From an uncultured Atopobiaceae bacterium (GTDB lineage Bacteria > Actinomycetota > Coriobacteriia > Coriobacteriales > Atopobiaceae): a stretch of 64,000 bases of DNA. Within the stretch, counting starts at the first letter, position 1. The number at the start of each line of letters is the position of its first letter. Under the pieces are notes generated by a model. It ran no database searches, was not told the DNA's origin, and was given only the letters and a program-made list of their open reading frames with translations. Position numbers and translations under genes: made by a program. The stretch lies in the NCBI GenBank assembly GCA_934792625.1, contig CAKVON010000009.1:3978-67977 (forward strand), given 5' to 3'. Shown here piece by piece: positions 55,918-64,000 of the stretch.

Positions 55918-58110
55918 ATGCAAGATGTTGCGGGAGAGCGTTTCGGTGCGGAGCTCAAGCGCTTCGGCGTCCAGAAGGGTGACGTGCCCCTGACCGTGTC
56001 CTCGCCCTACGACCCCGCAGGCGATCAGCCCCAGGCGATCAAGGCTCTGGCGGAGGGTGTGGAGGAGGGCCTTCGCTACCAGACCCTCATGGGCGTCACG
56101 GGTTCCGGCAAGACGTTCACCATGGCCAAGACCATCGAGGCCGTGAACAAGCCCACCCTCATCATGGAGCCGAACAAGACTCTCGCCGCCCAGGTCGCCG
56201 GCGAGATGCGCGAGATGTTCCCCAACAACGCGGTCGTCTACTTCGTCTCGTACTACGACTACTATCAGCCCGAGGCCTACGTCCCGCAGTCCGACACCTA
56301 TATCGAGAAGGACTCCTCGATCAACGAGGAGGTCGAGAAGCTCCGTCACCAGGCGACGTCGAGCCTTCTGTCCAGGCGTGACGTCATCGTCGTCGCCTCG
56401 GTCTCGTGCATCTACGGCATCGGCAGCCCGCAGGACTACGCGGGTCTCGCTCCCAACGTCGACAAGTCCGTCCCCCTCGAGCGCGACGACTTCATCCGCA
56501 GCCTGATTGACATCCAGTACGACCGTAACGACTTCGACCTGTCTCGCGGCACCTTCCGCGTGCGGGGCGACACCGTCGATGTGTTCCCTCCCTATGCCGA
56601 GAACCCCATCCGCTTCGAGTTCTTTGGCGACGAGGTCGAGGGCATCTCGGAGGTCGACTCGACGACCGGCGAGGTCATTCGCGAGTTCGACGCCATTCCC
56701 GTGTGGCCGGCATCCCATTACGTGACCGAGCGTCCCAAGATCAACCACGCCCTCGAGACGATTGACGACGAGCTTCGCGAGCGCCTGGCCGAGCTCAAGG
56801 CCGACGACCGCCTGCTCGAGGCCCAACGCCTCCAGCAGCGCACGGCATACGACCTCGAGATGCTCGAAAACATGGGCTACTGCAATGGCATCGAGAACTA
56901 CTCGAGGCACCTGGACGGGCGCAAGCCCGGCGAACCGCCCTTCACGCTCATCGACTACTTCCCCAAGGACATGCTCTGCATCATCGACGAGTCCCATGTC
57001 ACGGTCCCGCAGATTCGCGGCATGCACGAGGGTGACCGTTCCCGTAAGGTCACCCTGGTGGAACACGGCTTCCGCCTGCCAAGCGCCCTGGACAACCGAC
57101 CCCTTCGCTTCGACGAGTTCGAGAGCCGAATTCCTCAGTTCATCTATGTCTCGGCCACCCCGGGTGATTACGAGGAGAGCGTCAGCCAGCGCACGGTCGA
57201 GCAGATCATCCGACCGACGGGCCTTCTCGACCCCAAGATCGACGTGCGTCCCGTTCGCGGCCAGATCGACGACCTCGAGTCCGAGATCAAGACCCGCGTC
57301 GCCCGCAAGGAGCGCATCCTGGTCACGACGCTTACCAAGCGCATGGCCGAGGATTTGACCGACCATCTCCTGGACGAGGGGATTCGCGTCAACTACATGC
57401 ACTCCGACACGGCGACGCTCGATCGCGTGGACATTATCCGCGACTTGCGCCAGGGCAAGATTGATGTTCTGGTTGGCATCAACCTGCTACGTGAGGGCCT
57501 GGACATCCCCGAAGTTTCGCTCGTAGCCATTCTCGACGCCGACAAGGAGGGCTTCCTGCGAAACCGCCGCTCACTCATCCAGACGATGGGCCGCGCTGCG
57601 CGAAACGCCTCGGGCGAGGTCGTCATGTACGCCGACACGATCACCGATTCCATGCGCGAGGCGATTGACGAGACGCGCCGTCGCCGTGCCCTCCAGGAGC
57701 AGTACAACGTCGAGCACGGCATCGAGCCCAAGACCGTGAGAAAGGCCATCAACGACATCTCAAGCTTCATTGCCGAGGCGTCGGACAACGTTGGCAAGCG
57801 CTCTCGCAAGGACGGCGAGTTCTATACCCCCGCCACGACCACGACCGCCGAGCAGGTCGCTGCGGAGCTCGCCGAGTTGCCGCGTGACGAGGTCGCACGC
57901 CTCATGGACACGCTCGAGGAGGAGATGGCCGCGGCATCCGAGGACATGGACTTCGAGCGTGCCGCCGCGGCACGAGACCAGCTGGTCGAGCTCAAGGCGA
58001 TGGTGGAGGGTACGTCCGAGGAGGACATCATGCGTCGGCTCAAGCAGACTGCGCGAAAGGGCAGCGCGCATGCGACGCGTCGGCCTTACCGCAAGCATCC
58101 CAAGCACTAG
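55918..58110 (+). CDS. uvrB: Excinuclease ABC subunit B
   Basis: A 730-residue damage-verifying helicase of nucleotide excision repair. Walker A is [11 protein letters not shown], the damage-binding beta-hairpin is [20 protein letters not shown], motif II is [15 protein letters not shown], with helicase motifs [24 protein letters not shown] and [12 protein letters not shown]. The C-terminal UVR domain that contacts UvrC is [31 protein letters not shown] at 55918 has GGGAGG 5 bases ahead; ATGs at 55903 and 55906 precede that site. UvrA and UvrC are not in the window. Confidence 0.97.
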   Translation: MQDVAGERFGAELKRFGVQKGDVPLTVSSPYDPAGDQPQAIKALAEGVEEGLRYQTLMGVTGSGKTFTMAKTIEAVNKPTLIMEPNKTLAAQVAGEMREMFPNNAVVYFVSYYDYYQPEAYVPQSDTYIEKDSSINEEVEKLRHQATSSLLSRRDVIVVASVSCIYGIGSPQDYAGLAPNVDKSVPLERDDFIRSLIDIQYDRNDFDLSRGTFRVRGDTVDVFPPYAENPIRFEFFGDEVEGISEVDSTTGEVIREFDAIPVWPASHYVTERPKINHALETIDDELRERLAELKADDRLLEAQRLQQRTAYDLEMLENMGYCNGIENYSRHLDGRKPGEPPFTLIDYFPKDMLCIIDESHVTVPQIRGMHEGDRSRKVTLVEHGFRLPSALDNRPLRFDEFESRIPQFIYVSATPGDYEESVSQRTVEQIIRPTGLLDPKIDVRPVRGQIDDLESEIKTRVARKERILVTTLTKRMAEDLTDHLLDEGIRVNYMHSDTATLDRVDIIRDLRQGKIDVLVGINLLREGLDIPEVSLVAILDADKEGFLRNRRSLIQTMGRAARNASGEVVMYADTITDSMREAIDETRRRRALQEQYNVEHGIEPKTVRKAINDISSFIAEASDNVGKRSRKDGEFYTPATTTTAEQVAAELAELPRDEVARLMDTLEEEMAAASEDMDFERAAAARDQLVELKAMVEGTSEEDIMRRLKQTARKGSAHATRRPYRKHPKH

Positions 58111-58293
58111 GGGTTCGGTTCTAGTTAGGGTATTGGGGTTTATTCGTGCGTACGCATGCGGCTGGTACCCGCATGTGCGGACTAACGCTAAAGTGGTGAC
58201 TCACTACGACTGCACCCGCCCGAAGGCCATCGGACCCGCGCGTTGCCCCGTGACGCGCGTCGGCGGGCTGCCCGACCAGGGGGAGAAAGACCC

Positions 58294-58752
58294 GTGCACG
58301 GTCACAAGATCGATCCAGAGAAGAAGGCCTCCCTGGCCGAGACGCTCGTTCAGTTCGTGCGCTACGGCATGTTCGGCGCGCTTTGCTCTGCCACTGACAC
58401 AGTCATCTTCTGGTTTCTGACCAGTCTCTTCAAGATCAACCCGCTCCTTGCGAACGTCTTCAGCACCTCTGTCGGCGTCGCGATGAGCTTCTACTTCAAC
58501 CGTCGCTTCACCTTCAAGGTCCGCGACAAGACCGGCAAGCGCTGCATCGCGTTCTTCTCGATCGGCCTATTGGGCTTGTTGGTGTCCGAGGGCATCATTG
58601 GGACCGGCATGCACGTCTTGCCAGGCCTGCCGCCCGTCTTCGTGAAGCTGCTCGCGGTCATGATCGTCGGGTGCTTCCAGTTCTTCCTCAACCGCAACAT
58701 CACGTTCCGTACCGTGGTCGACGCGCAGGACGACGACGACGAGATCGTCTAG
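58294..58752 (+). CDS. GtrA family membrane protein
   Basis: A 152-residue inner-membrane protein with four spans (about 20-40, 46-66, 88-108, 118-138). Family marks are FVRYGMFGALCSATDTVIFWFL, LLANVFSTSVGVAMSFYFNRRFTFK and QFFLNRNITFR. GtrA-like proteins are thought to flip undecaprenyl-linked sugars for surface glycan or teichoic acid decoration. No glycosyltransferase gene adjoins it. GTG at 58294 follows GGGGGAGA. The 180 bases upstream contain only a CATGCGG/CCGCATG hairpin. Confidence 0.9.
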   Translation: MHGHKIDPEKKASLAETLVQFVRYGMFGALCSATDTVIFWFLTSLFKINPLLANVFSTSVGVAMSFYFNRRFTFKVRDKTGKRCIAFFSIGLLGLLVSEGIIGTGMHVLPGLPPVFVKLLAVMIVGCFQFFLNRNITFRTVVDAQDDDDEIV

Positions 58753-58761
58753 CCATTCCTG

Positions 58762-58788
58762 TTGCCAATCGCCGCGGGCGGTTGGCAA
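58762..58788. terminator. Hairpin between converging gtrA-like and oxidoreductase genes
   Basis: TTGCCAATCGCC (58762-58773) pairs with GGCGGTTGGCAA (58777-58788) over 12 bp (one T-G). A further GCGATC/GATCGC pair follows. No strong T run. Confidence 0.55.
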
Positions 58789-58821
58789 TTGCCGCGATCG
58801 GCCCGCAGCTGCCTGGATCGC

Positions 58822-60495
58822 TTAGCGGCTGCCGGGATCGAGGGTTGCCGTGAGGGCCCGTGCCACGCGGATGCCGTCGGTCGCCGCGCTCATGATGCCA
58901 CCGGCGTAGCCGGCACCCTCGCCCGCGACCCACAGGCCCTGACAGCTTACGCTCTCGCAGGTCTCGCCTCGCGTCACGCGAACGGGGGAGCTCGAGCGAC
59001 TCTCGATGCCCGTGAGCACGGCGTCGCTCGCGTCAAAACCATGCAACCTGTGAGCCATGTCGGGAATGGCCGCCCGAAGCGTGTCGGCCACGTAGTCCGG
59101 AAGGCACGGCTCGACGCTTCCCCAGGTAACGCCGCGTGGGTAGGTGGGCTCCACGCGGCCGCCCGCGCTCGAGGTCGCGCCCGACAGGAAGTCCCCGACA
59201 AGCTGTGCCGGGGCCACGAATCCGCCGCCACCAAGCTCGAAGGCCCTGGCCTCGCACTCGCGCTGCAGGCGCACGCCCGCCAGCGGGTCATCGCCCGGAA
59301 GGTCCTCCGGGCGCACGTTCGCCAGAAGGCCCGAGTTGGCGTTGCGACCGTCACGGGCGGCCAGGCTCATGCCATTGGTCACCACGTGTCCGGGCTCGCT
59401 TGCCGCCGCGACGACGTAGCCGCCGGGGCACATGCAGAACGAGAAGGCGCTCCTGCCGTTTTGCAGGTGGCTCACCAGCTTGTATGGCGAGGCCCCCAGG
59501 GAGGGCAGCCCCGCGAAGCGCCCGTACTGCGCACGGTCGATGTCGGCCTGCAGGTGCTCGATGCGCACGCCCATGGCGAAGGTCTTGCGCTCCAGGGTCA
59601 CGCCGCGCCTGGCGAGAAGTTCGAACACGTCGCGTGCGGAGTGGCCGCATGCGAGAACGACATGCGAGGTCGGGACGCGCTCCTCGATCACGAGGCCCGT
59701 CTCGGCGTCGCGCGTCTCGAGCGTCACGGCACGCACGCGCCCGTCGCTCGCGTCCAGGTCGGTCATGCGGCAACGGCAGCGCACTTCTCCACCGAGGTCG
59801 CGAATCTGCCGGCACAGGTCGTCCACGACCCTCGGCAGGACGTCGCTTCCCACGTGCGGGTGGGAGTCCCACAGGATGTCGCGCCCCGCGCCCGCGTCCA
59901 CGAACGTCTCGAGGATCAGCCTGTGCAGCTTGCTCTTGGTACCCGTGGCGAGCTTTCCGTCCGAGAAGGTCCCCGCGCCGCCGACGCCAAACTGGATGTT
60001 GCTCTCGGGGTCGAGCTCGCCTGTTGCGTTGAACCTCTCGACGGCGTCGGTTCGACGGGTCGCGTCGTCCCCGCGCTCCACAAGGAGCGGCTCCAGGCCG
60101 GCGTGCGCCAGCTCCAGGGCGCAGAACAGGCCCGCGCACCCGGCGCCGACGACAACGACTCGCTCGTCGAGCGGCTTGCGCGTGCGGGGCGTCCAGGCCT
60201 GCGGCTCGTTTTGCACGAGGGTGACGCCGCGGTCGTCGTGTCGGCCGCGCAGCTTGTCCAACAGCGTCCGTTCGGCGTTGGCACCGCCGACGAGCGTGAT
60301 GCGCACGGTGTAGAGGAAGTGCAGGCTGTCTCGCTTGCGCGCGTCGATCGAGCGACGGCGTATCTCGAGGCTAGTGATCTGTTCGTCGCGCACGCGAAGC
60401 CGACGCCCGACGGCGCGCCTGAGGCAGGCGCCCTCGGCCCTCTCGGAGCCGTCGTGTGCCTTGGGGTCAACGCGGAGGTTGGAGACCTGGATCAT
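58822..60495 (-). CDS. NAD(P)/FAD-dependent oxidoreductase (FAD-dependent dehydrogenase family)
   Basis: A 557-residue cytoplasmic flavoprotein. The first 95 residues are the small N-terminal domain of this family (VSNLRVDPKAHDGSERAEGACLRRAV... RRRSIDARKRDSLHFLYTV). FAD binding is at VVVVGAGCAGLFCALELAHAG (about 128-148), then NIQFGVGGAGTFSDGKLATGTKS, LACGHSARDVFELL, FCMCPGGYVVAAAS and the final GLWVAGEGAGYAGGIMSAATDGIR. The function of these proteins is not established. ATG at 60495 follows AGGAGG. It lies 10 bases after the HI0933-family gene in the same operon. Confidence 0.88.
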   Translation of the reverse strand: MIQVSNLRVDPKAHDGSERAEGACLRRAVGRRLRVRDEQITSLEIRRRSIDARKRDSLHFLYTVRITLVGGANAERTLLDKLRGRHDDRGVTLVQNEPQAWTPRTRKPLDERVVVVGAGCAGLFCALELAHAGLEPLLVERGDDATRRTDAVERFNATGELDPESNIQFGVGGAGTFSDGKLATGTKSKLHRLILETFVDAGAGRDILWDSHPHVGSDVLPRVVDDLCRQIRDLGGEVRCRCRMTDLDASDGRVRAVTLETRDAETGLVIEERVPTSHVVLACGHSARDVFELLARRGVTLERKTFAMGVRIEHLQADIDRAQYGRFAGLPSLGASPYKLVSHLQNGRSAFSFCMCPGGYVVAAASEPGHVVTNGMSLAARDGRNANSGLLANVRPEDLPGDDPLAGVRLQRECEARAFELGGGGFVAPAQLVGDFLSGATSSAGGRVEPTYPRGVTWGSVEPCLPDYVADTLRAAIPDMAHRLHGFDASDAVLTGIESRSSSPVRVTRGETCESVSCQGLWVAGEGAGYAGGIMSAATDGIRVARALTATLDPGSR

Positions 60496-60505
60496 GTGTG
60501 CCCTC

Positions 60506-61813
60506 CTAGGGCGTCGTGTTGGCGCGTGCGATGTGAGCGGCGTGTGAGGCGAGGGCGGCGGCATTGGTGCCGGCGACCTGGCCGCTCAGCCAGGCCCACG
60601 TGAGGTTGAACCCGCCGCAGTCGGCGTCGACGTCAAGCGCCTCGCCACACGCGAACAGGCCCTCGACGCCACGGGCGGCAAGGGTCCGCGCGTCGAAGTC
60701 GCCAAGCGATAGGCCACCGCGCGTGACCTGGGCATGCCCTGTGTCCGCAAGGCCCGTGACACGCAGTCGCAGCCCCTTGATCAGGCGTGCCGCCTGCGCG
60801 GCGTCGGCCTCGGCCATGCTGCCGAGAAGTGCGTCGGCGATCTCGGGGCTCACGAGTCCCCGCAGGGCGACGCGCATGTCGCGGCTCGACAGCATGCGCT
60901 CGACCTCGGCCTCGTCCTTCTCGGGAACGAGGTCTATGCGCAGGGTGTCGCCAGCCGCGGCCACACGCGACAGGTCGAACACGGCGATGCCGGAGACGCC
61001 GTACTCGCGGAAGAGCAGCTCGCCCGCCTCGGCGGCGAGCTCGTCCCCGTCGCGCTCGAGCGTGATGCGCGCGGTGGCGCGGCGGCCGTCGAGGGCGGCG
61101 AGGCCGTCCATGCGGCAGGCGATCGGGCACAGCACGGGGCTTGCGGGCGCGAGGGAAAGTCGCAGGCCGGCAAGCGGCTCCAGGCACGCGAGACCGTCGC
61201 GCGGGCCCCCGAGCGCCACGACCACGCAGCGTGCGCACAGCGTGCGCTCGCGCCCTCCATCGAACGACTCGCGGTAGGTGACGAGAAGCTCGCCGCCCGA
61301 CGACGCGGTCGCGCCGCCCGCCGTGTGCTCGACATGCGTGACCCCTCGCATCGGCGCCAGCGTGGCACCGGAGGCCGCGGCGCGAGCCAGGAGCACGTCG
61401 CGCACGGATGCGGCCGAGAGGCTGCGCGGGTAGAGCCTGCCGTCGATCGACGTGCAGGCCAGGCCGCAGCCGTCGAACCATGCCAGGACGCGTTCGCCGG
61501 CGTCGTCGCCCAGGATGGGGGAGACGAAGTCGGGGGCGTTGTAGCGCACGGGGTCCACGTGCTCGTTGGAGAGGTTGCAGCGGCCGTTGCCCGTCGCCAG
61601 GATCGTGCGCGCGACCTCGGTGGCGGCGTCGAGCGCGACCACGCTTGCGCCGGCCTCGGCGGCGACGGTCGCGGCGACGGTGCCGGCCGCCCCGCAGCCC
61701 ACGACACAGACGTCGCAGGCGTCGGGAACCGAAACTCGTCGGGCGGCGCGTTCCAGGCGGGCCTGGCGGGCCGCACGGGACTCGCGGCCGTTTCTCGTGG
61801 TCGCGCGCGCCAC
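60506..61813 (-). CDS. HI0933/BaiN family NAD(P)/FAD-dependent oxidoreductase
   Basis: A 435-residue flavoprotein. FAD binding is in CDVCVVGCGAAGTVAATVAAEAG, followed by ILATGNGRCNLSNEHVDP, the family signature, GRLYPRSLSAASVRDVL, and a C-terminal RGGLSLGDFDARTLAARGVEGLFACGEALDVDADCGGFNLTWAWLSG. BaiN in clostridia reduces bile acid intermediates, but most relatives have no known substrate. GTG at 61813 overlaps the mrp stop region with AAGGG upstream; the longer frame to 61858 would intrude further into mrp. It is probably coupled to mrp and the gene at 58822. Confidence 0.88.
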   Translation of the reverse strand: MARATTRNGRESRAARQARLERAARRVSVPDACDVCVVGCGAAGTVAATVAAEAGASVVALDAATEVARTILATGNGRCNLSNEHVDPVRYNAPDFVSPILGDDAGERVLAWFDGCGLACTSIDGRLYPRSLSAASVRDVLLARAAASGATLAPMRGVTHVEHTAGGATASSGGELLVTYRESFDGGRERTLCARCVVVALGGPRDGLACLEPLAGLRLSLAPASPVLCPIACRMDGLAALDGRRATARITLERDGDELAAEAGELLFREYGVSGIAVFDLSRVAAAGDTLRIDLVPEKDEAEVERMLSSRDMRVALRGLVSPEIADALLGSMAEADAAQAARLIKGLRLRVTGLADTGHAQVTRGGLSLGDFDARTLAARGVEGLFACGEALDVDADCGGFNLTWAWLSGQVAGTNAAALASHAAHIARANTTP

Positions 61814-61814
61814 G

Positions 61815-62669
61815 CTAGCCCTTGTTCTTCTCGGCAGGGGAGGCGTCCGTCGCGTCAAGCGCCTCGATGCGGGCGACGGCCTCGTCGAGCAGGCCCTCGG
61901 GCAGCTCGTCCTCGATCGCGCCGCGGTCGCAGGCGTCGGCCACGGACGGGTCGATGGGTAGCCTGCCCAGCACGTCGAGGCCGTACTCGGAGGCAGTCTC
62001 GCCGACGTGGCTGGGGCCGAAGACCTCGATGTGGCGGCCGCAGTCGGGGCACACCGCGTAGCTCATGTTCTCGACCAGGCCCAAGACCGGGACGTCCATC
62101 TTCCGGGCCATGCGCACGGCCTTGCCCACGACCATGCGGACGAGGTCCTGCGGGGTCGAAACGATGACGATGCCGTCGACGGGCATCGACTGGAACACGG
62201 TCAGGGCGACGTCGCCGGTTCCCGGGGGCATGTCCACCAGCATGTAGTCGAGCGGGCCCCAGCTCGTCTCGCTCCAGAACTGCCTGATGGCGCCCGCCAG
62301 CACCGGGCCGCGCCACAGCACGGGCGTCTCCTCGTCGCCGACGACCAGGTTGGCGCTCATGACCTTGGTGCCGTGCCCGGAGATGTTGGGGAGCAGCAGG
62401 TTGCCGAGTGCCGAGACGTGCTGGCCCGACATGCCGAACATCTTGGGGATGGAGGGGCCGGTGATGTCGGCGTCCATGATGCCCACGGTGTGGCCGCGGC
62501 GGGCGAGCTCGACGGCCAGGATGCCCGTGACCAGGGACTTGCCGACGCCGCCCTTGCCGGACACGACTCCGATGACGTGACGCACCTCCGACAGCCGGTT
62601 CTCGTCGAAGGTGGGGACGGAGTCGTCCGCCCCGGTGCGAATCGCGCGCTCGTGGTCGACGCATGCCAT
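61815..62669 (-). CDS. mrp: Mrp/NBP35 family P-loop ATPase (Fe-S carrier)
   Basis: A 284-residue cytoplasmic ATPase that carries and delivers Fe-S clusters. The deviant Walker A is GVVSGKGGVGKSLVTG (about 35-50), then MDADITGPSIPKMFG, DYMLVDMPPGTGDVAL and the cluster-binding pair MSYAVCPDCGRH (CxxC). It lacks the N-terminal DUF59 domain, as in many anaerobes. ATG at 62669 follows AAAGGCGG. It sits back to back with the Fe-S scaffold-like gene at 62970, which supports an Fe-S role for both. Confidence 0.93.
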   Translation of the reverse strand: MACVDHERAIRTGADDSVPTFDENRLSEVRHVIGVVSGKGGVGKSLVTGILAVELARRGHTVGIMDADITGPSIPKMFGMSGQHVSALGNLLLPNISGHGTKVMSANLVVGDEETPVLWRGPVLAGAIRQFWSETSWGPLDYMLVDMPPGTGDVALTVFQSMPVDGIVIVSTPQDLVRMVVGKAVRMARKMDVPVLGLVENMSYAVCPDCGRHIEVFGPSHVGETASEYGLDVLGRLPIDPSVADACDRGAIEDELPEGLLDEAVARIEALDATDASPAEKNKG

Positions 62670-62969
62670 GTGTGGGCCGCCTTTCAGGGTTGGTTTGGGG
62701 TCGCGTATGCGACCCGTGGGCATTCTACCCGCCCCACGCACTTCTCGCCATCCGCCCGCCGTCCCGCCCGGTGTGGCCCCTGGCACGCCAAGTTGTATAC
62801 GACTCGCTGGTCAACCCTATCGTTTGGTGAGAAGTGCTTGCGTTGGTTTTCCGCTCGCTCACCGAATTGGGGGTTGTTTCGCGGTATGATGCTGACCAAG
62901 TACGGCAGGAGAGGGCCGGGCCCGCTCGCGCGCGTCCGGACTCCTAAAGGAAGTAACGAGAGGAGATCC
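62670..62969. other. Divergent control region of mrp and the scaffold gene
   Basis: No gene is seen in these 300 bases. Noted are a perfect hairpin GGGTCGC/GCGACCC (62698-62715) in the mrp leader, TAGAAT on the minus strand near 62721-62726, an inverted pair of the recurring motif (GCACTTCTCGCCA at 62738-62750 and TGGTGAGAAGTGC at 62825-62837), and TATGAT (62885-62890), a possible -10 for the plus-strand operon. Confidence 0.6.
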
Positions 62970-63704
62970 ATGCAGTATTCTCAGGAAGTGGAGAACATGT
63001 GCCCCGTGACCAAGGGCGCATACCACGGCCCCGCGCCCATCCCCGAGGAGGGCAAGTGGGTTCAGGCCAAGGAGGTCAAGGACATCTCTGGCCTCACGCA
63101 CGGTGTGGGTTGGTGCGCTCCCCAGCAGGGTGCCTGCAAGCTCACGCTTAACGTGAAGGAGGGCGTCATCGAGGAGGCCCTGGTCGAGACCATCGGCTGC
63201 TCTGGCATGACCCACTCGGCCGCCATGGCGTCCGAGATCCTGCCCGGCAAGACGATCCTCGAGGCCCTCAACACCGACCTCGTCTGCGACGCCATCAACG
63301 TCGCCATGCGCGAGATCTTCCTGCAGATCGTCTACGGCCGCAGCCAGACCGCGTTCTCCGAGGGCGGCCTGCCCGTCGGCGCCTCCCTGGACGACCTGGG
63401 CAAGGGCCTGCGCTCGCAGGTCGGCACCATGTTCGGCACCAAGGCCAAGGGCGCCCGTTACCTCGAGCTCGCCCAGGGCTACGTCACCCGCATGGCCCTG
63501 AACGAGAACAACGAGATCATCGCGTTCGAGTTCCTCAACCTCGGCAAGTTCACCGACGCCGTCAAGGCCGGCAAGACCCCCGAGGAGGCCATCTCCGGCG
63601 CCATGGGTCACTATGGCCAGTGGGACAACGCCGCCAAGTACATCGACCCGCGTACCGACGAGGAGACCCACTCCGTCGCCAGCACGTTCCCGGTTCACGA
63701 GTAG
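62970..63704 (+). CDS. Iron-sulfur cluster assembly scaffold-like protein
   Basis: A 244-residue cytoplasmic protein with an IscU/NifU-N-like core. After an N-terminal CPVTKGAYHGPAPIPEEG come GVGWCAPQQGACKLTLNVKEGVIEEAL and VETIGCSGMTHSAAMASEILPGKTI, which give cysteines in IscU-like positions. The C-terminal 100 residues are extra relative to IscU. In gut anaerobes this gene regularly precedes a GGGtGRT gene, as here (18 bases apart). The actual cluster or client is unknown. ATG at 62970 follows AGGAGA. Confidence 0.85.
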   Translation: MQYSQEVENMCPVTKGAYHGPAPIPEEGKWVQAKEVKDISGLTHGVGWCAPQQGACKLTLNVKEGVIEEALVETIGCSGMTHSAAMASEILPGKTILEALNTDLVCDAINVAMREIFLQIVYGRSQTAFSEGGLPVGASLDDLGKGLRSQVGTMFGTKAKGARYLELAQGYVTRMALNENNEIIAFEFLNLGKFTDAVKAGKTPEEAISGAMGHYGQWDNAAKYIDPRTDEETHSVASTFPVHE

Positions 63705-63722
63705 AAAGGGAGGGATACAACA

Positions 63723-64000
63723 ATGGCTGTTACTTTCGAAGGCTACGAGCGCCGCGTCGAGAAGATCGACAAGTGCCTCGCCGACAACGGCATCGCCTCC
63801 CTCGAGGACGCGCTGAAGATCTGCACTGACAAGGGCTTCAACCCGCGCGAGATCGTCCACAACACCCAGTCCATCGCGTTCCAGAACGCCGAGTGGGCCT
63901 ACACCCTGGGCTGCGCCCTGGCCGTCAAGCGCGGCGTCAAGACCGCCTCTGAGGCTGCCGCCGTCATCGGCGAGGGCATCCAGGCCTTCACCGTCCCCGG
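63723..64000 (+). CDS. GGGtGRT protein, 5' part
   Basis: The first 92 residues of a protein that runs off the window. MAVTFEGYERRVEKIDKCLADNGI and the following LEDALKICTDKGFNPREIVHNTQSIAFQNAEWAYTLGCALAVKRG match the GGGtGRT family, which is named after a glycine-rich motif further on, not yet reached here. Its function is unknown; it is always a partner of the scaffold-like gene before it. ATG at 63723 follows GAAAGGGAGGG. Confidence 0.88.
   Translation, partial: MAVTFEGYERRVEKIDKCLADNGIASLEDALKICTDKGFNPREIVHNTQSIAFQNAEWAYTLGCALAVKRGVKTASEAAAVIGEGIQAFTVP

Noticed and set aside
58111..58293. A tRNA or small RNA in the uvrB-gtrA gap
   Set aside because: Only one short CATGCGG/CCGCATG hairpin is visible; no cloverleaf, promoter pair or terminator was found.

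Overview
The window is GC-rich bacterial chromosome with short intergenic gaps, clear AGGAGG-type ribosome binding sites and frequent GTG starts. Gene content and protein style (RecJ fused to a helicase, GGGtGRT protein, glycerol-phosphate oxidoreductase with a DUF1667 partner, a full opp operon, PTS enzymes) suggest an anaerobic actinobacterium of the class Coriobacteriia, near Olsenella/Atopobium. That placement is inference from protein resemblance; no search was run. I see no phage, insertion sequence, CRISPR array or origin. Most of the window is core genome.

Layout. 1-4.8 kb: the 3' end of ptsI, a diacylglycerol-kinase-like gene (-), tRNA-Pro and tRNA-Gly behind a good promoter, gdhA and an MscS-type channel. 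4.8-10.4 kb: carAB behind a leader that looks like a PyrR-controlled attenuator, then a phosphoglycolate-phosphatase-like HAD gene (-). 10.6-16.5 kb: a small unknown gene, the queuosine genes queH, queA and tgt, an intergenic patch of short repeats, a tail-anchored coiled-coil gene (-) and ptsH. 16.6-25.5 kb: a tight run secD-secF-recJ/helicase-rel-metallo-beta-lactamase. 25.6-28.1 kb: tRNA-Leu (-), a DegV gene (-) and an aminotransferase. 28.2-29.7 kb: infC-rpmI-rplT with an attenuator-like leader and an apparent ATA start for infC. 29.9-34.2 kb: a polar amino acid ABC transporter, a LysE-type exporter and a WecA/TagO-type glycosyl-phosphate transferase (-). 34.4-37.6 kb: a three-gene glycerol-3-phosphate-oxidoreductase-like operon. 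37.6-41.9 kb: a probable 6S RNA, polA, rnhA (-) and a small HMA protein. 42-44.2 kb: a HAD gene (-) and rpsA, whose frame is broken. 44.4-52.6 kb: oppABCDF, pepT and an M42 peptidase, a peptide uptake and breakdown unit. 52.7-58.8 kb: coaE, a 787-residue membrane/TPR protein of unknown role (-), uvrB and a GtrA protein. 58.8-64 kb: two FAD oxidoreductases and an Mrp ATPase (all -), then an Fe-S scaffold-like gene and the start of a GGGtGRT gene.

The main points for a second look are: a predicted 38-base loss that splits rpsA; the RecJ-helicase fusion; a 13-base motif (TGCCGAGAAGTGC and its complement) recurring between genes, often as inverted pairs; a second repeat family clustered at 13.0-13.35 kb; several genes whose leaders carry a terminator-like hairpin ending just before the ribosome binding site; a long dyad over the likely queH promoter; and an unannotated 6S-like RNA upstream of polA.
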